Shown: one piece after another, positions 8,921 to 16,248 of the stretch | Position numbering within the stretch: position 1 is the first letter of the stretch | How the letters are laid out: every line of letters begins with the position of its first letter | Source: GCA-2725625 sp964574215 | Lineage (GTDB): Bacteria; Pseudomonadota; Alphaproteobacteria; Rhodospirillales; UBA2165 | Assembly: GCA_964574215.1 (NCBI GenBank) | Contig: CAZNLR010000011.1 | Coordinates: forward strand, 40,842 to 104,841 | Reading direction: 5' to 3' | DNA length: 64,000 nucleotides | Translations under genes and position numbers: made by a program | Notes under the pieces: model-generated | The model's database searches: none | Told to the model about the DNA's origin: nothing | What the model saw: only the letters and a program-made list of their open reading frames with translations

Positions 8921-9331
8921 CTACGTTGCCATGGTTTCGAAATTTTCGATTTCGTCGGACATCACCGTGCATTTCAGCGCCCGTGATGTGTAGATGTTGC
9001 GCTGGGGATTGACGATGTCGTGATCCTCGACCGTGCCCGCTTTGACGCTCCTGAGGCCGGGCCGTCCCGAACCGTAGCCGAACAGCTGGGAGCCGCAATT
9101 GGGGCAGAACATTTTTGTCATGTCGTTGCCGCTGTCGGCTGAGTGGTTAAAGCTTTTGGGTTCGCCCTGGGTGATAACCAGATCGTCTTCGTTGATAAAC
9201 AGGTTGGTGGCGAACTGGGACCCCGTGGCCTTGCGGCAATCGTCGCAATGACAATTTACAATCAGCACCGGATCGGATTTTACTTCGTATCTGATATCGC
9301 CGCACAGGCAACCGCCCTTGAACCCAGCCAT
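8921..9331 (-). CDS. GFA family (CENP-V/GFA domain) zinc protein
   Basis: A 136-residue protein of the glutathione-dependent formaldehyde-activating enzyme fold. The zinc ligands are visible as GGCLCGDIRYE, CHCDDCRK and CPNCGSQLF. Most members have no proven GFA activity, so only the fold is assigned. Its start codon overlaps the stop of the upstream TRAP-type gene by one base (TAATG), implying translational coupling. Confidence 0.85.
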   Translation of the reverse strand: MAGFKGGCLCGDIRYEVKSDPVLIVNCHCDDCRKATGSQFATNLFINEDDLVITQGEPKSFNHSADSGNDMTKMFCPNCGSQLFGYGSGRPGLRSVKAGTVEDHDIVNPQRNIYTSRALKCTVMSDEIENFETMAT

Positions 9332-10257
9332 TAGCTTTCTCCTCCACTGTGTTTTTTTGCATCATCCAACATTGCAAACATCTTGTCGCCAAAAATTTCG
9401 CGGGCATCGTCATGCTGCGGTTTGACGGCCCGAACAAACTCCTGATGTTCTTCCGGGTTTAGCTCAATAATCTCGCCTTTTTCTTCTTCAATTTCTTTGC
9501 GGGCGTCGACGGCTTCCCGCTCCGCCAGGCCCCTTTGAAAGTCGATAGCGTCTTTGGCCGCTCGTTTCATTTCCTCTCTAAGTTCCTCGGGCCAGCCGTC
9601 CACCTGATCCCGGTTGGCGAATATGGGGCGGGAAATGTAAAAATGACCGGTTAGGGTGTGGTGGTGGTGGTATTTGTGAACACCGTAAGTCACCGTATTG
9701 GCCAGGGGGTTCTCCTGAGCGTCCAAAGAGCCATTTACCACACCGTCGATGGCTTCGGTCAGATCCATTTTTAAGGGCACGGCGCCCAGCAGCTCGAAGG
9801 TGCGCGCCTGGACGTCGCTGGGCAACACTCGGATTTTCATGCCCGCCAGGTCGTCGGGAGTCCGTACCGGGTGCAGCTTGTTGGAAACATGCCGGAAACC
9901 GTTTTCGAAGAACCCGAATATGCGGTAATTGAATTCATCCTCAATCTGGTCGGCAAGATAGTCTCCCAGTGCGCCATCAATGGCGGTTCGCGCATGCCGG
10001 TTGTCGGTCATAATAAACGGCAGATCGACAAACCCCAGCGACGGCACCCGGTCGGTGAGATAGCTGGATGATTGATAGCCCAAAGTCAGCAGGCCTTGTT
10101 CCACCAGCCACAATATGTCCTCTCCCTTGTAGCCCAAATCCATGATGTTCCAGACATATTTAACATCGACGCCGTCGCCGAATTTTTCCTCCAGCCGGTC
10201 GCCGATAAATTTCAGGGCGCGGCTGAACGATGTCGTCGGCGGCCCATAGCCGCCCAA
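9331..10257 (-). CDS. TRAP transporter solute-binding protein (DctP family), lacking a signal peptide
   Basis: The protein starts directly in the mature domain of a DctP-type binding protein (GGYGPPTTSFSRALKFI). It continues with the family segment HPVRTPDDLAGMKIRV and DGVVNGSLDAQENPLAN. DctP proteins normally bind carboxylates in the periplasm and pass them to DctQM permeases. The only start codon available is TTG at 10257. The frame stays open about 25 codons upstream to a TAG at about 10334, but contains no ATG or GTG and no hydrophobic stretch. No DctQ or DctM gene is adjacent. It may be a 5'-truncated relic or a cytoplasmic derivative. Confidence 0.75.
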   Translation of the reverse strand: MGGYGPPTTSFSRALKFIGDRLEEKFGDGVDVKYVWNIMDLGYKGEDILWLVEQGLLTLGYQSSSYLTDRVPSLGFVDLPFIMTDNRHARTAIDGALGDYLADQIEDEFNYRIFGFFENGFRHVSNKLHPVRTPDDLAGMKIRVLPSDVQARTFELLGAVPLKMDLTEAIDGVVNGSLDAQENPLANTVTYGVHKYHHHHTLTGHFYISRPIFANRDQVDGWPEELREEMKRAAKDAIDFQRGLAEREAVDARKEIEEEKGEIIELNPEEHQEFVRAVKPQHDDAREIFGDKMFAMLDDAKKHSGGES

Positions 10258-10420
10258 ACGAATTTGTATTGGTTTTTCTATATCTATTGTTCTCTTCCCG
10301 TCTTTAAATTTTTTTCTTCCGAGTGATGGCTATCACTGAGGAATAGGTTTCGATGACGTATTTTATAATCAGATTTTCGGGGGCTGATAAGCCGAAATCG
10401 ATGCTCGATACCAGGTAATC

Positions 10421-10536
10421 CGATTCCCCTCGAAAAGGCAAACCACCGGAAACGGTGGGACGCAAAGCCACCGGCCTACGGTCCAAGGGGAGTTTCCCTA
10501 GCGGGAATTAAGGGACAAGGGCAGCGGGGCCACCGA
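10421..10536 (+). promoter_or_regulatory. Cyclic di-GMP-I (GEMM) riboswitch
   Basis: The untranslated region before the first pilin contains the conserved GEMM-I blocks in order. AAAAGGCAAACC is at 10433-10444, then a CCACC-GGAAAC-GGTGG hairpin with a GAAA-type loop, then GGGACGCAAAGCC at 10457-10469 and GGCCTA at 10473-10478. A variable hairpin (TTCCC-TAGC-GGGAA, 10494-10507) follows, and the 3' block GCAGCGGGGCCACC is at 10521-10534. The 3' strand ends directly against the ribosome-binding site AAGGAG (10537-10542), so ligand binding probably controls translation or leader folding. Confidence 0.8.
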
Positions 10537-10549
10537 AAGGAGAAAGACC

Positions 10550-10723
10550 ATGTTGAATAAGTTTAAAAATTTAGTTCTCGAACTTAATAAAGATGATAAC
10601 GGCGCCACCGCCATCGAATACGGCCTGATCGCCGCTTTGATCGCCGTGATTATTATCGGCGCCGTGGCCATCGTCGGCACCGATCTGTCGAATATGTTCA
10701 CCACGATCTCCAATAGTATCTAA
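10550..10723 (+). CDS. Flp/Fap-type pilin (first copy)
   Basis: A 57-residue type IVb prepilin. It has a short charged leader ending in glycine, then the Flp hallmark ATAIEYGLIAALI with the conserved Glu-Tyr, and one hydrophobic helix. Prepilin peptidase would cleave at the NG/AT junction, after which the subunit is assembled by the Tad machinery for surface attachment. AAGGAG lies seven bases before the ATG. A c-di-GMP-I riboswitch directly precedes it. No tad/cpa assembly genes are in the window, so they must be elsewhere. Confidence 0.93.
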   Translation: MLNKFKNLVLELNKDDNGATAIEYGLIAALIAVIIIGAVAIVGTDLSNMFTTISNSI

Positions 10724-10736
10724 CAAATTACCCAGT

Positions 10737-10757
10737 GGGGGCGGTAAATCCGCCCCC
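10737..10757 (+). terminator. Stable hairpin after the first pilin gene
   Basis: A perfect stem GGGGGCGG / CCGCCCCC around TAAAT starts 14 bases after the pilin stop codon. There is no strong T-run after it, so it may be an mRNA-stabilising or attenuating hairpin rather than a full terminator. That would favour high expression of the first pilin over the second. Confidence 0.55.
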
Positions 10758-10829
10758 AGTTACCACTGCAACACCATCCAATTTCCTCCTTCATCACCTT
10801 TAATTTCTCCACTACAATAGGAAACCTAT

Positions 10830-11036
10830 TTGGGGAAAAGTCCGTTGATCAAGTTTTTAAACCTCAGAAATCTATTGGCCGGAGTCGCGCGCAATCGGGA
10901 CGGCGCGACGGCCATTGAATACGGTTTGATCGCCGCCCTGATCTTTCTGGCCATCGTCGTTTCCGTTAATTTATTCGCCGACAGTATGGGCAACATGTTC
11001 AACACCATCGCCAACAACGTCGAACCGGCGCTCTAG
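10830..11036 (+). CDS. Flp/Fap-type pilin (second copy)
   Basis: A second Flp prepilin of up to 68 residues with the motif DGATAIEYGLIAALIFLAI and a single hydrophobic helix. The start is uncertain. TTG at 10830 has AGG eight bases upstream. TTG at 10845 gives a shorter leader (IKFLNLRNLLAG) more like the first copy and has GGGG nine bases upstream. It differs from the first pilin outside the core, so it may be a minor or alternative subunit. It lies beyond a stable hairpin, which could separate its expression from copy one. Confidence 0.88.
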   Translation: MGKSPLIKFLNLRNLLAGVARNRDGATAIEYGLIAALIFLAIVVSVNLFADSMGNMFNTIANNVEPAL

Positions 11037-11132
11037 CATTGTGCCGGAAATTTCCAACGGTAGCCGAAACGGTTTTCGTTTTCACGAACATTGAATTTGC
11101 AAAATCCTGAAGTCCCTGAAATAAGGACCGCC

Positions 11133-11504
11133 ATGTCTGACTACAGTTTTTACGCCGGATATGTCCGCTATATCGTCGGCAAAACCGTTCCCGACAACGA
11201 CGAAATTACCGCCATGATGGAGGAGTTGACCGCCATCGCCAACATCGTCGAGAACCGGGATACCTTTGTTATCAGGGCGGACCGTCTCCGCATTGCCGGA
11301 CGAGCGCTAGCCGGTGTGGCCGGTTTCCTGCAACAGCATATCCTGCCCGAAGCTTTAGCGGAGGAGAATGAATCCGGCGAGGCCGAAGTGCGCTGGGTGA
11401 TCGATACCTCCATGCGGCTGGTCGCCGATCTGCTGTCCCATGCGGAGAATACCGAGGACAGCGAGGACTACCAGGCGAAACTGCCCCCGCTGCCAACCGG
11501 TTAA
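11133..11504 (+). CDS. Hypothetical helical protein downstream of the pilins
   Basis: Not recognised. It is a soluble, acidic protein of about 123 residues predicted mostly helical, beginning MSDYSFYAGYVRYIVGK and containing no cysteine or obvious catalytic motif. The ATG at 11133 is preferred because AAGGA lies just upstream. An in-frame TTG at 11091 would add 14 residues. It ends at the same point where the minus-strand molybdoenzyme gene ends. It could belong with the pilins or stand alone. Confidence 0.6.
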   Translation: MSDYSFYAGYVRYIVGKTVPDNDEITAMMEELTAIANIVENRDTFVIRADRLRIAGRALAGVAGFLQQHILPEALAEENESGEAEVRWVIDTSMRLVADLLSHAENTEDSEDYQAKLPPLPTG

Positions 11505-13760
11505 TTACTCGCCGTCAGACGCGACCGGATAAATCTTGCACAGCATGGTTTTCAAAGGCGCGCCGCCGAAGCCGGACTTGCCTTGATGGCCCATGGGGAT
11601 CAATTGGTTGAGGTTGATATCCCAGATGCCGTTCAGATAGGGCGCTTTATTTTCCTTTTCCGGATACCACCAGCCGTGGGGCGCCATGGCCATTTTGCGG
11701 TGAACCACCGGCGTGACCTTGAGCTTGCGCTTGGCCTTGCCCCGGACACCTTCGATCCAGACCCAATCGCCCTCGCCGACGCCCAGTTCCTCGGCCGTTT
11801 CGGGGTGCAGCTCTACATAGGGTTCGTCATCGAACTGGCGAAGCCAGGGGACCTGCCGGTGTTCGCTGTGGAAAAAAGTAGGGGTGCGCCGCCCGGTGAT
11901 CAGGATCAGCGGATAGTCCTTGTAGACCTCGGGCGTGCTGATGGGGCTTTCCACCGGCTCGTCGTGATAGGGCAGGGGGTCGAGGCCGTATTCCTCGAAC
12001 CTTGTGCAGTAAAGTTCGATCTTGCCGGTGGGTGTGCGGAAGCCCGGCTCACCGTCGGGGCGCAACTGGCCTTTTTCATGCCGCCGGTAAGGCGCGCCAC
12101 CGGAAATATGATCCTTGGGCGTCAACATGCCGTTGTTTTGCATCAATTCGTCGAAAGTGACGCCGGCGGGCCGCAGGCGCTCAGTGAACAGATCGGTCAA
12201 GCTGTCCCACGGCACGGCCTGGGGGTTGAGCCGCTTGCCCATTTCGAAGGCGATATCCCAGCCCGACTTGGTGTCGCCGATCTCGACCGGACCGTCCATG
12301 CCGTTGAGGATAACGCCTGTGGTAAAAACCGACTTCTTTTCCGCCATGGTCTGGCCGGGCAGGACGATATCGGCGATGGCCGACGCCGTCGGCGTCATGA
12401 AATTATCCACCACCACGTTGAAGTCCATTTTTTTGACCGCTTCGTAGTGCCGCTTGGGATCCTGGGCGGTGCCCGCCATGAAGTTGTTGGTATAGAGCCA
12501 GAGCCCCTTGATGGGGTATGGATCGCCCGTCTCCATCTGTTCCAGCACCGTGTCGGCCAAGGCCCAGGCGCGGAAGTTTTTCACCAGCGGGAACTTGTCG
12601 GCGCCGATGCGTTTCTTGTTGAGGTTGTTGACGAATTCCTCGCCGTACAGCTGGACCACTTCCTCGGTGGAATAAGGATAGAGGGAAACGCCGTAGGGCG
12701 GGCGGCAGATGATGTTGCCGCCGGGAATGTCGGTGTTGCCGGTGATCGCCCAGAGGCAGTTGAGGGCGTGCATGGTGGCCGTCGCCTGGGCGTTGGAATC
12801 CAAGGGCTGGCCGAAGCGGATGGCGCCCGGATTGGCCTCTGCGTACATGCGGGCGGCCTTGACGATATCCTCGGTGGGAATCCAGGTGATCTCGGAAACC
12901 TTGGCGGGCGGGTATTCCTGCACCCGTTTTTTCAGCTCGTCGAAGCCGTGGGTCCATTTCTCGACGAATTCCGTATCGTAGAGGTTCTCGTTGATGATGA
13001 CGTTGAGCATGCCCATGGCCAGAGCGCCGTCGGTGCCGGGCCGGATTTGCAGCCACAGCTCGGCCCGGGACGCCGCCCAAGAAAAGCGCGGATCAATAAC
13101 AATCAGCTTGGTGCCCATCTTCATCATGTCGACGACGTAATGGCCCGAGAAATAGTGGTCGGTGCATTGGGAACCGCGGATGCCCCGGGCCCAATGGACC
13201 AGCACTTCGGGGTTGGTGTATTCGGGGTCGTCGTAGCGTTCGGGCGAGAACTGGGCGGCGTCGGGGAAGGTGATGTCGCCCGCCACCGTATGCATGCCGG
13301 CCAGGCGCGGCGTAAAGCAGGAAATGCCCGACAGGCCGAACAGGGTCCAGTTGGGGCTGCCGTAGGCATAAGCCATGAAGATCAGCGGCCCGCCGGCGTC
13401 GCGGCCGGTGCCCTGACCGAAGACCACGCTTTCGGCGCCGTATTCGTCGCGGATTTTGCGTAGTTCGTGCTCGCATTCGTCCAATGCCTCGTCCCAGGAG
13501 ATGGGGGCCCATTCGCCGGAACCCCGCTCGCCCACGCGGCGCAAAGGCGTTTGCAGCCGGTCTTCGTGGTAGGCGTATTGGGTGAGGGCCAGGGCCCGGG
13601 GGCAGAGGCGGCCCTGGTGGAAAGGATGGTCCTCGTCGCCTTCCACCTTGATCAGTTTGCCGTCCTTGATGTGGAGGTCGACGCCGCAGCCGCCGTGACA
13701 GCCGGGTCCGCCCGACCAGGCGCCGGTTTTGACAATTTTCACGTCATCCATCTTGTTCAT
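11505..13760 (-). CDS. Molybdopterin-dependent oxidoreductase, catalytic subunit (DMSO reductase superfamily)
   Basis: A 751-residue bis-MGD molybdenum or tungsten enzyme. The N-terminal iron-sulfur region shows Cys21, Cys25 and Cys53 (GCHGGCG, RLCPR), but the position where relatives carry a first cysteine before Trp15 is alanine. The likely metal ligand is Cys148 in SGISCFTPR. A molybdopterin-dinucleotide-binding C-terminal domain begins near the segment LILITGRRTPTFFHSEHRQ. There is no Tat signal, so it is probably cytoplasmic. GGAGG is nine bases before the ATG. It follows its iron-sulfur subunit by 17 bases. The substrate is not identifiable; acetylene-hydratase-like or reductase-type relatives are possible. 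Confidence 0.85.
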   Translation of the reverse strand: MNKMDDVKIVKTGAWSGGPGCHGGCGVDLHIKDGKLIKVEGDEDHPFHQGRLCPRALALTQYAYHEDRLQTPLRRVGERGSGEWAPISWDEALDECEHELRKIRDEYGAESVVFGQGTGRDAGGPLIFMAYAYGSPNWTLFGLSGISCFTPRLAGMHTVAGDITFPDAAQFSPERYDDPEYTNPEVLVHWARGIRGSQCTDHYFSGHYVVDMMKMGTKLIVIDPRFSWAASRAELWLQIRPGTDGALAMGMLNVIINENLYDTEFVEKWTHGFDELKKRVQEYPPAKVSEITWIPTEDIVKAARMYAEANPGAIRFGQPLDSNAQATATMHALNCLWAITGNTDIPGGNIICRPPYGVSLYPYSTEEVVQLYGEEFVNNLNKKRIGADKFPLVKNFRAWALADTVLEQMETGDPYPIKGLWLYTNNFMAGTAQDPKRHYEAVKKMDFNVVVDNFMTPTASAIADIVLPGQTMAEKKSVFTTGVILNGMDGPVEIGDTKSGWDIAFEMGKRLNPQAVPWDSLTDLFTERLRPAGVTFDELMQNNGMLTPKDHISGGAPYRRHEKGQLRPDGEPGFRTPTGKIELYCTRFEEYGLDPLPYHDEPVESPISTPEVYKDYPLILITGRRTPTFFHSEHRQVPWLRQFDDEPYVELHPETAEELGVGEGDWVWIEGVRGKAKRKLKVTPVVHRKMAMAPHGWWYPEKENKAPYLNGIWDINLNQLIPMGHQGKSGFGGAPLKTMLCKIYPVASDGE

Positions 13761-13777
13761 TGCTTTATCCTCCCCCC

Positions 13778-14131
13778 TTATACGTGGCTTTTTTCAGGCA
13801 CGAAGAGCACCGTCTTGGGCTGCTCTTCCATGCGGTGAGCCAATTCCGCCACGGTGCCGTAATACATGCAACGGGCCTGGCAGTGTTTGACGCAGGAGGG
13901 CTGCACCCCGTCGCGCGTCCGGTGGGCGCAGAGATTGCAGAGGTCGGTGGGGAAGGGCAGGTAGTCGATGGTCAACCCGTTCTTCTTTTCCAGCACGTGC
14001 TCGGTGATCTTGATGCCGAACTGCCCCGCCGGATAACCGTGCTCCTGCTGGCAGGCAATCTCGCACGACCGGCAGCCGGTGCAATAGTGATAATCGATTA
14101 AGAGCCCGTTCCGTGATCCTTCCTGGGACAT
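13778..14131 (-). CDS. 4Fe-4S ferredoxin-type electron-transfer subunit
   Basis: A 117-residue subunit with cysteine patterns for two [4Fe-4S] clusters: CTGCRSCEIAC near residue 17, and CNLC with CVKHCQARC in the second half. It resembles a shortened DmsB/HycB-type partner that carries electrons to or from the molybdoenzyme encoded 17 bases downstream. It is the first gene of the operon, with a GGAGGCGGAGG ribosome-binding site. Most such subunits have four clusters; this one is reduced to two. Confidence 0.87.
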   Translation of the reverse strand: MSQEGSRNGLLIDYHYCTGCRSCEIACQQEHGYPAGQFGIKITEHVLEKKNGLTIDYLPFPTDLCNLCAHRTRDGVQPSCVKHCQARCMYYGTVAELAHRMEEQPKTVLFVPEKSHV

Positions 14132-14170
14132 CCTCCGCCTCCATAAATCCTGTCATTCAGTATGGAGGAC

Positions 14171-14199
14171 AAATTAGTTTCATATGAAACTATTGTCAA
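14171..14199 (-). promoter_or_regulatory. Sigma-70 promoter with palindromic operator for the molybdoenzyme operon
   Basis: On the minus strand TTGACA (14199-14194) and TAATTT (14176-14171) are separated by exactly 17 bases. The perfect 18-bp palindrome TAGTTTCATATGAAACTA (14175-14192) fills the spacer. This is the arrangement expected for a repressor that blocks RNA polymerase, of MarR, PadR or TetR type. No regulator gene is adjacent. Confidence 0.65.
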
Positions 14200-14255
14200 G
14201 ATGGAAGTGTTTTTGATTGGGGGAATTTCGAGAAGGTCGTAGGGTTTGCTAGAAT

Positions 14256-14286
14256 GGGACGGGGACATGTACTTGCTACGTGTCCC
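14256..14286 (+). repeat. REP-like GGGGAC hairpin, copy A
   Basis: The arms GGGACATGTA and TACGTGTCCC flank a five-base loop, giving a 10-bp stem with one G-T pair, preceded by GGGACG. A nearly identical unit occurs in inverse orientation at 15764-15795, on the other side of the DUF3644 gene. Confidence 0.7.
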
Positions 14287-14453
14287 TGCCGTCACGGATA
14301 ATTAGGAAAATTGAACATTTCACCAGACCTAGTAAATTTTAGATTCAATTTAGAAATATGCAATTTTGAGTATTCATTTTTATTTGTATTAATAATATAA
14401 ATTTCTAGTAATAATCTAATTATTGATTGTTTGATTTGTAGGGAGAAGTTTCG

Positions 14454-15665
14454 GTGGCTAATCGTAATTCAATCAGCAATTTCCACGTTTCAATTATTAA
14501 AGGGCTGTTGAAATCAAAAAAATTTAGCAATCAAGAAATTGCTGGACTCATCAATCGCGATAGGGGCTCTGCCTCTCTAGATATCAGCACCGGGAGAATC
14601 TCAAATATCAAAAACAACCAGATAAAAAAATACTCTAAGATTGATGCTGCTGATAAAATATCAACTGAAGAATTTTTGCAAAGAGCGAAGAAGAACGATT
14701 TACAGAAACGATCTAGTTTAATCGATGAGCGAATAGTTCGTGCGAGAGAGGCAATGATACTCGCTGTTCAACTATTTAACAGTCCGACAATTCGCTTCAA
14801 GACAGAAGTATTTTCTGTTCTGGCAATAATTTCTTGGACTTACCTGCTTCACGAATATCTTTTCCGAAAAGGGGTTAAAATAGTTAACAAGAGTGGTAAG
14901 TCGCTATCGCTTAGTAAAATGTTGGCTCGAAAAGAGTGTCAATTATCCAGCGGAATCGTAAATAACCTAGAGGCAATCGTAGAAATTCGAAATAAAGTGG
15001 AACATCATTTAATCGGAAATTCTGATCACTTCTGGTTAGCAAAGTACCAAGCTTGTTGCCTAAATTTTGAAAAAACTATTGTATCAATGTTCGGGCAAGA
15101 TTTTTCTCTCCAATCGGAACTTTCCTATGCTCTTCAATTTTCTAAACTGCATTTGGATCAATTAACTGAATCCCATGATCACGATGTACCTGATAATATA
15201 AAGGCCTTAAGTTCTAGCCTCGATGCCAATTTATCTGATTCCGAATTAGAAGATTTGGAGTACCAATTTAAGGTCAACTATACATTTACCAGCGCTTCAA
15301 AAAGTAAATCTCATTTCAAGTTTTTGAATGCTGGTGATAGTGATCTCTCAAACGAAGAAAAAATAGTTATTAAAAAAGTGCCGGCAGATCACGATTATCC
15401 TTTGAAAGCCAAGGAAATAGAAAAATTAGTTAGAGATAGAACTGGAAAAGATTTTAATAACAAAGATTTTTGGAAGGCCTACCGGTTGTATAAAATTAGA
15501 CCAAGGCAAGGAGCTAAACAGCCAGAGAACACCAACAAAGATTATTGTTTATATAGTAAGATCAATAATAACTATTCCTATTCGGAAGCTTACGTAGATT
15601 TTCTGGTGGAAAAAATATTGGATGCGAAAGAATTTGAGAAAATCCGATCTCTTCCAAACCGTTAA
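14454..15665 (+). CDS. DUF3644-type protein with N-terminal HTH and HEPN-like motif
   Basis: A 403-residue protein that I assign to the DUF3644 family from the segment RAREAMILAVQLFNSPTIRF. Residues about 14-58 look like a DNA-binding helix-turn-helix module (NQEIAGLINRDR, then TGRISNIKNN). Residues 179-184 read RNKVEH, the Rx4H pattern of HEPN ribonucleases. The C-terminal 80 residues form a separate basic, winged-helix-like segment. Base composition is far more AT-rich than neighbouring genes, which with the flanking inverted hairpins suggests recent acquisition. HEPN proteins often act as toxins or phage-defence effectors; that role here is inference. The start codon is GTG with AGGGAGAAG upstream. 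Confidence 0.65.
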   Translation: MANRNSISNFHVSIIKGLLKSKKFSNQEIAGLINRDRGSASLDISTGRISNIKNNQIKKYSKIDAADKISTEEFLQRAKKNDLQKRSSLIDERIVRAREAMILAVQLFNSPTIRFKTEVFSVLAIISWTYLLHEYLFRKGVKIVNKSGKSLSLSKMLARKECQLSSGIVNNLEAIVEIRNKVEHHLIGNSDHFWLAKYQACCLNFEKTIVSMFGQDFSLQSELSYALQFSKLHLDQLTESHDHDVPDNIKALSSSLDANLSDSELEDLEYQFKVNYTFTSASKSKSHFKFLNAGDSDLSNEEKIVIKKVPADHDYPLKAKEIEKLVRDRTGKDFNNKDFWKAYRLYKIRPRQGAKQPENTNKDYCLYSKINNNYSYSEAYVDFLVEKILDAKEFEKIRSLPNR

Positions 15666-15763
15666 AAATTACACCAAATTTTTGAAATTTGATTTTTAAT
15701 CCTCCACTGTTTGATATAACTCCAGCCTTTCAGACTTCAAGATTCCTACCCGTTGCACGAACA

Positions 15764-15795
15764 GGGGACACGTAACGAGTACATGTCCCCATCCC
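15764..15795 (-). repeat. REP-like GGGGAC hairpin, copy B (inverted relative to A)
   Basis: The arms GGGGACACGTA and TACATGTCCCC enclose ACGAG. Read on the minus strand it matches copy A at all but a few positions, including the GGGA-GGGG lead. Confidence 0.7.
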
Positions 15796-15859
15796 AATCG
15801 GACGGACTCGGTGTGCTCTGCGTTCTCGGCGTTTAATTAAAAGGCTGAACCATCGTAAG

Positions 15860-15920
15860 CGGGGACACCTTTGGCGAACGTCGGAGGAGTGGAAAAGCGA
15901 TTCCAAAAAAGGTGTCCCCG
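15860..15920. repeat. GGGGACACC inverted repeat
   Basis: The arms CGGGGACACCTTT (15860-15872) and AAAGGTGTCCCCG (15908-15920) are perfectly complementary across a 35-base loop. It is a second hairpin type with the same GGGGAC lead, 65 bases beyond copy B. Confidence 0.7.
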
Positions 15921-16248
15921 AATCAATTCTTCACCCCCCACAATTAGAAACGGCTCCGTCGGTTGCCCGTCGAAGCCGCTCCTAATCAGAGTCCTTAAAA
16001 CCCCGAGGGGTCCCCTGGATTTCTGATCAGACCCAGTCGCTTTCGTTTTCCTCGCGGTCCACTTCCGCTTCTGAATCTAGAATAATTTTAGGCACAGGTT
16101 GCTTGGCAAGACAATAGACATTCGATCCACACCCCTGTGGAACCTGGGGATAAGTGACCCGGTTATCTACCTAAGGACGCAACCCGAAAAAAGAGACAAT
16201 CGGGAGACGAAATTCGGCATTCCGAAAAACAAATTCCCGATAATTCGG

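Larger units (their letters stand above)
14132..14453. other. AT-rich intergenic region
   Basis: It holds the molybdoenzyme promoter/operator near its left end and a GGGGAC hairpin at 14256-14286. From about 14295 there is a strongly AT-rich stretch leading into the DUF3644 gene. I see no other gene in it. Confidence 0.6.
15666..16248. other. Repeat-bearing intergenic region after the DUF3644 gene
   Basis: Besides the two hairpins above, it has a small palindrome ACCCCGAGGGGT (16000-16011). On the minus strand a frame of about 45 codons without a usable start ends at 16027 and encodes an acidic tail. I see no credible complete gene or tRNA. Confidence 0.5.

Noticed and set aside
11583..13463. 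A 626-codon open frame on the plus strand, antisense to the molybdoenzyme
   Set aside because: It has no domain-like sequence and mirrors the codon bias of the minus-strand gene, whose motifs are unmistakable. A typical GC-rich antisense shadow.
16027..16168. Minus-strand frame of about 45 codons ending in an acidic tail (VDREENESDWV)
   Set aside because: No start codon in frame before the upstream stop and no family resemblance. Kept only as a note in the intergenic entry.
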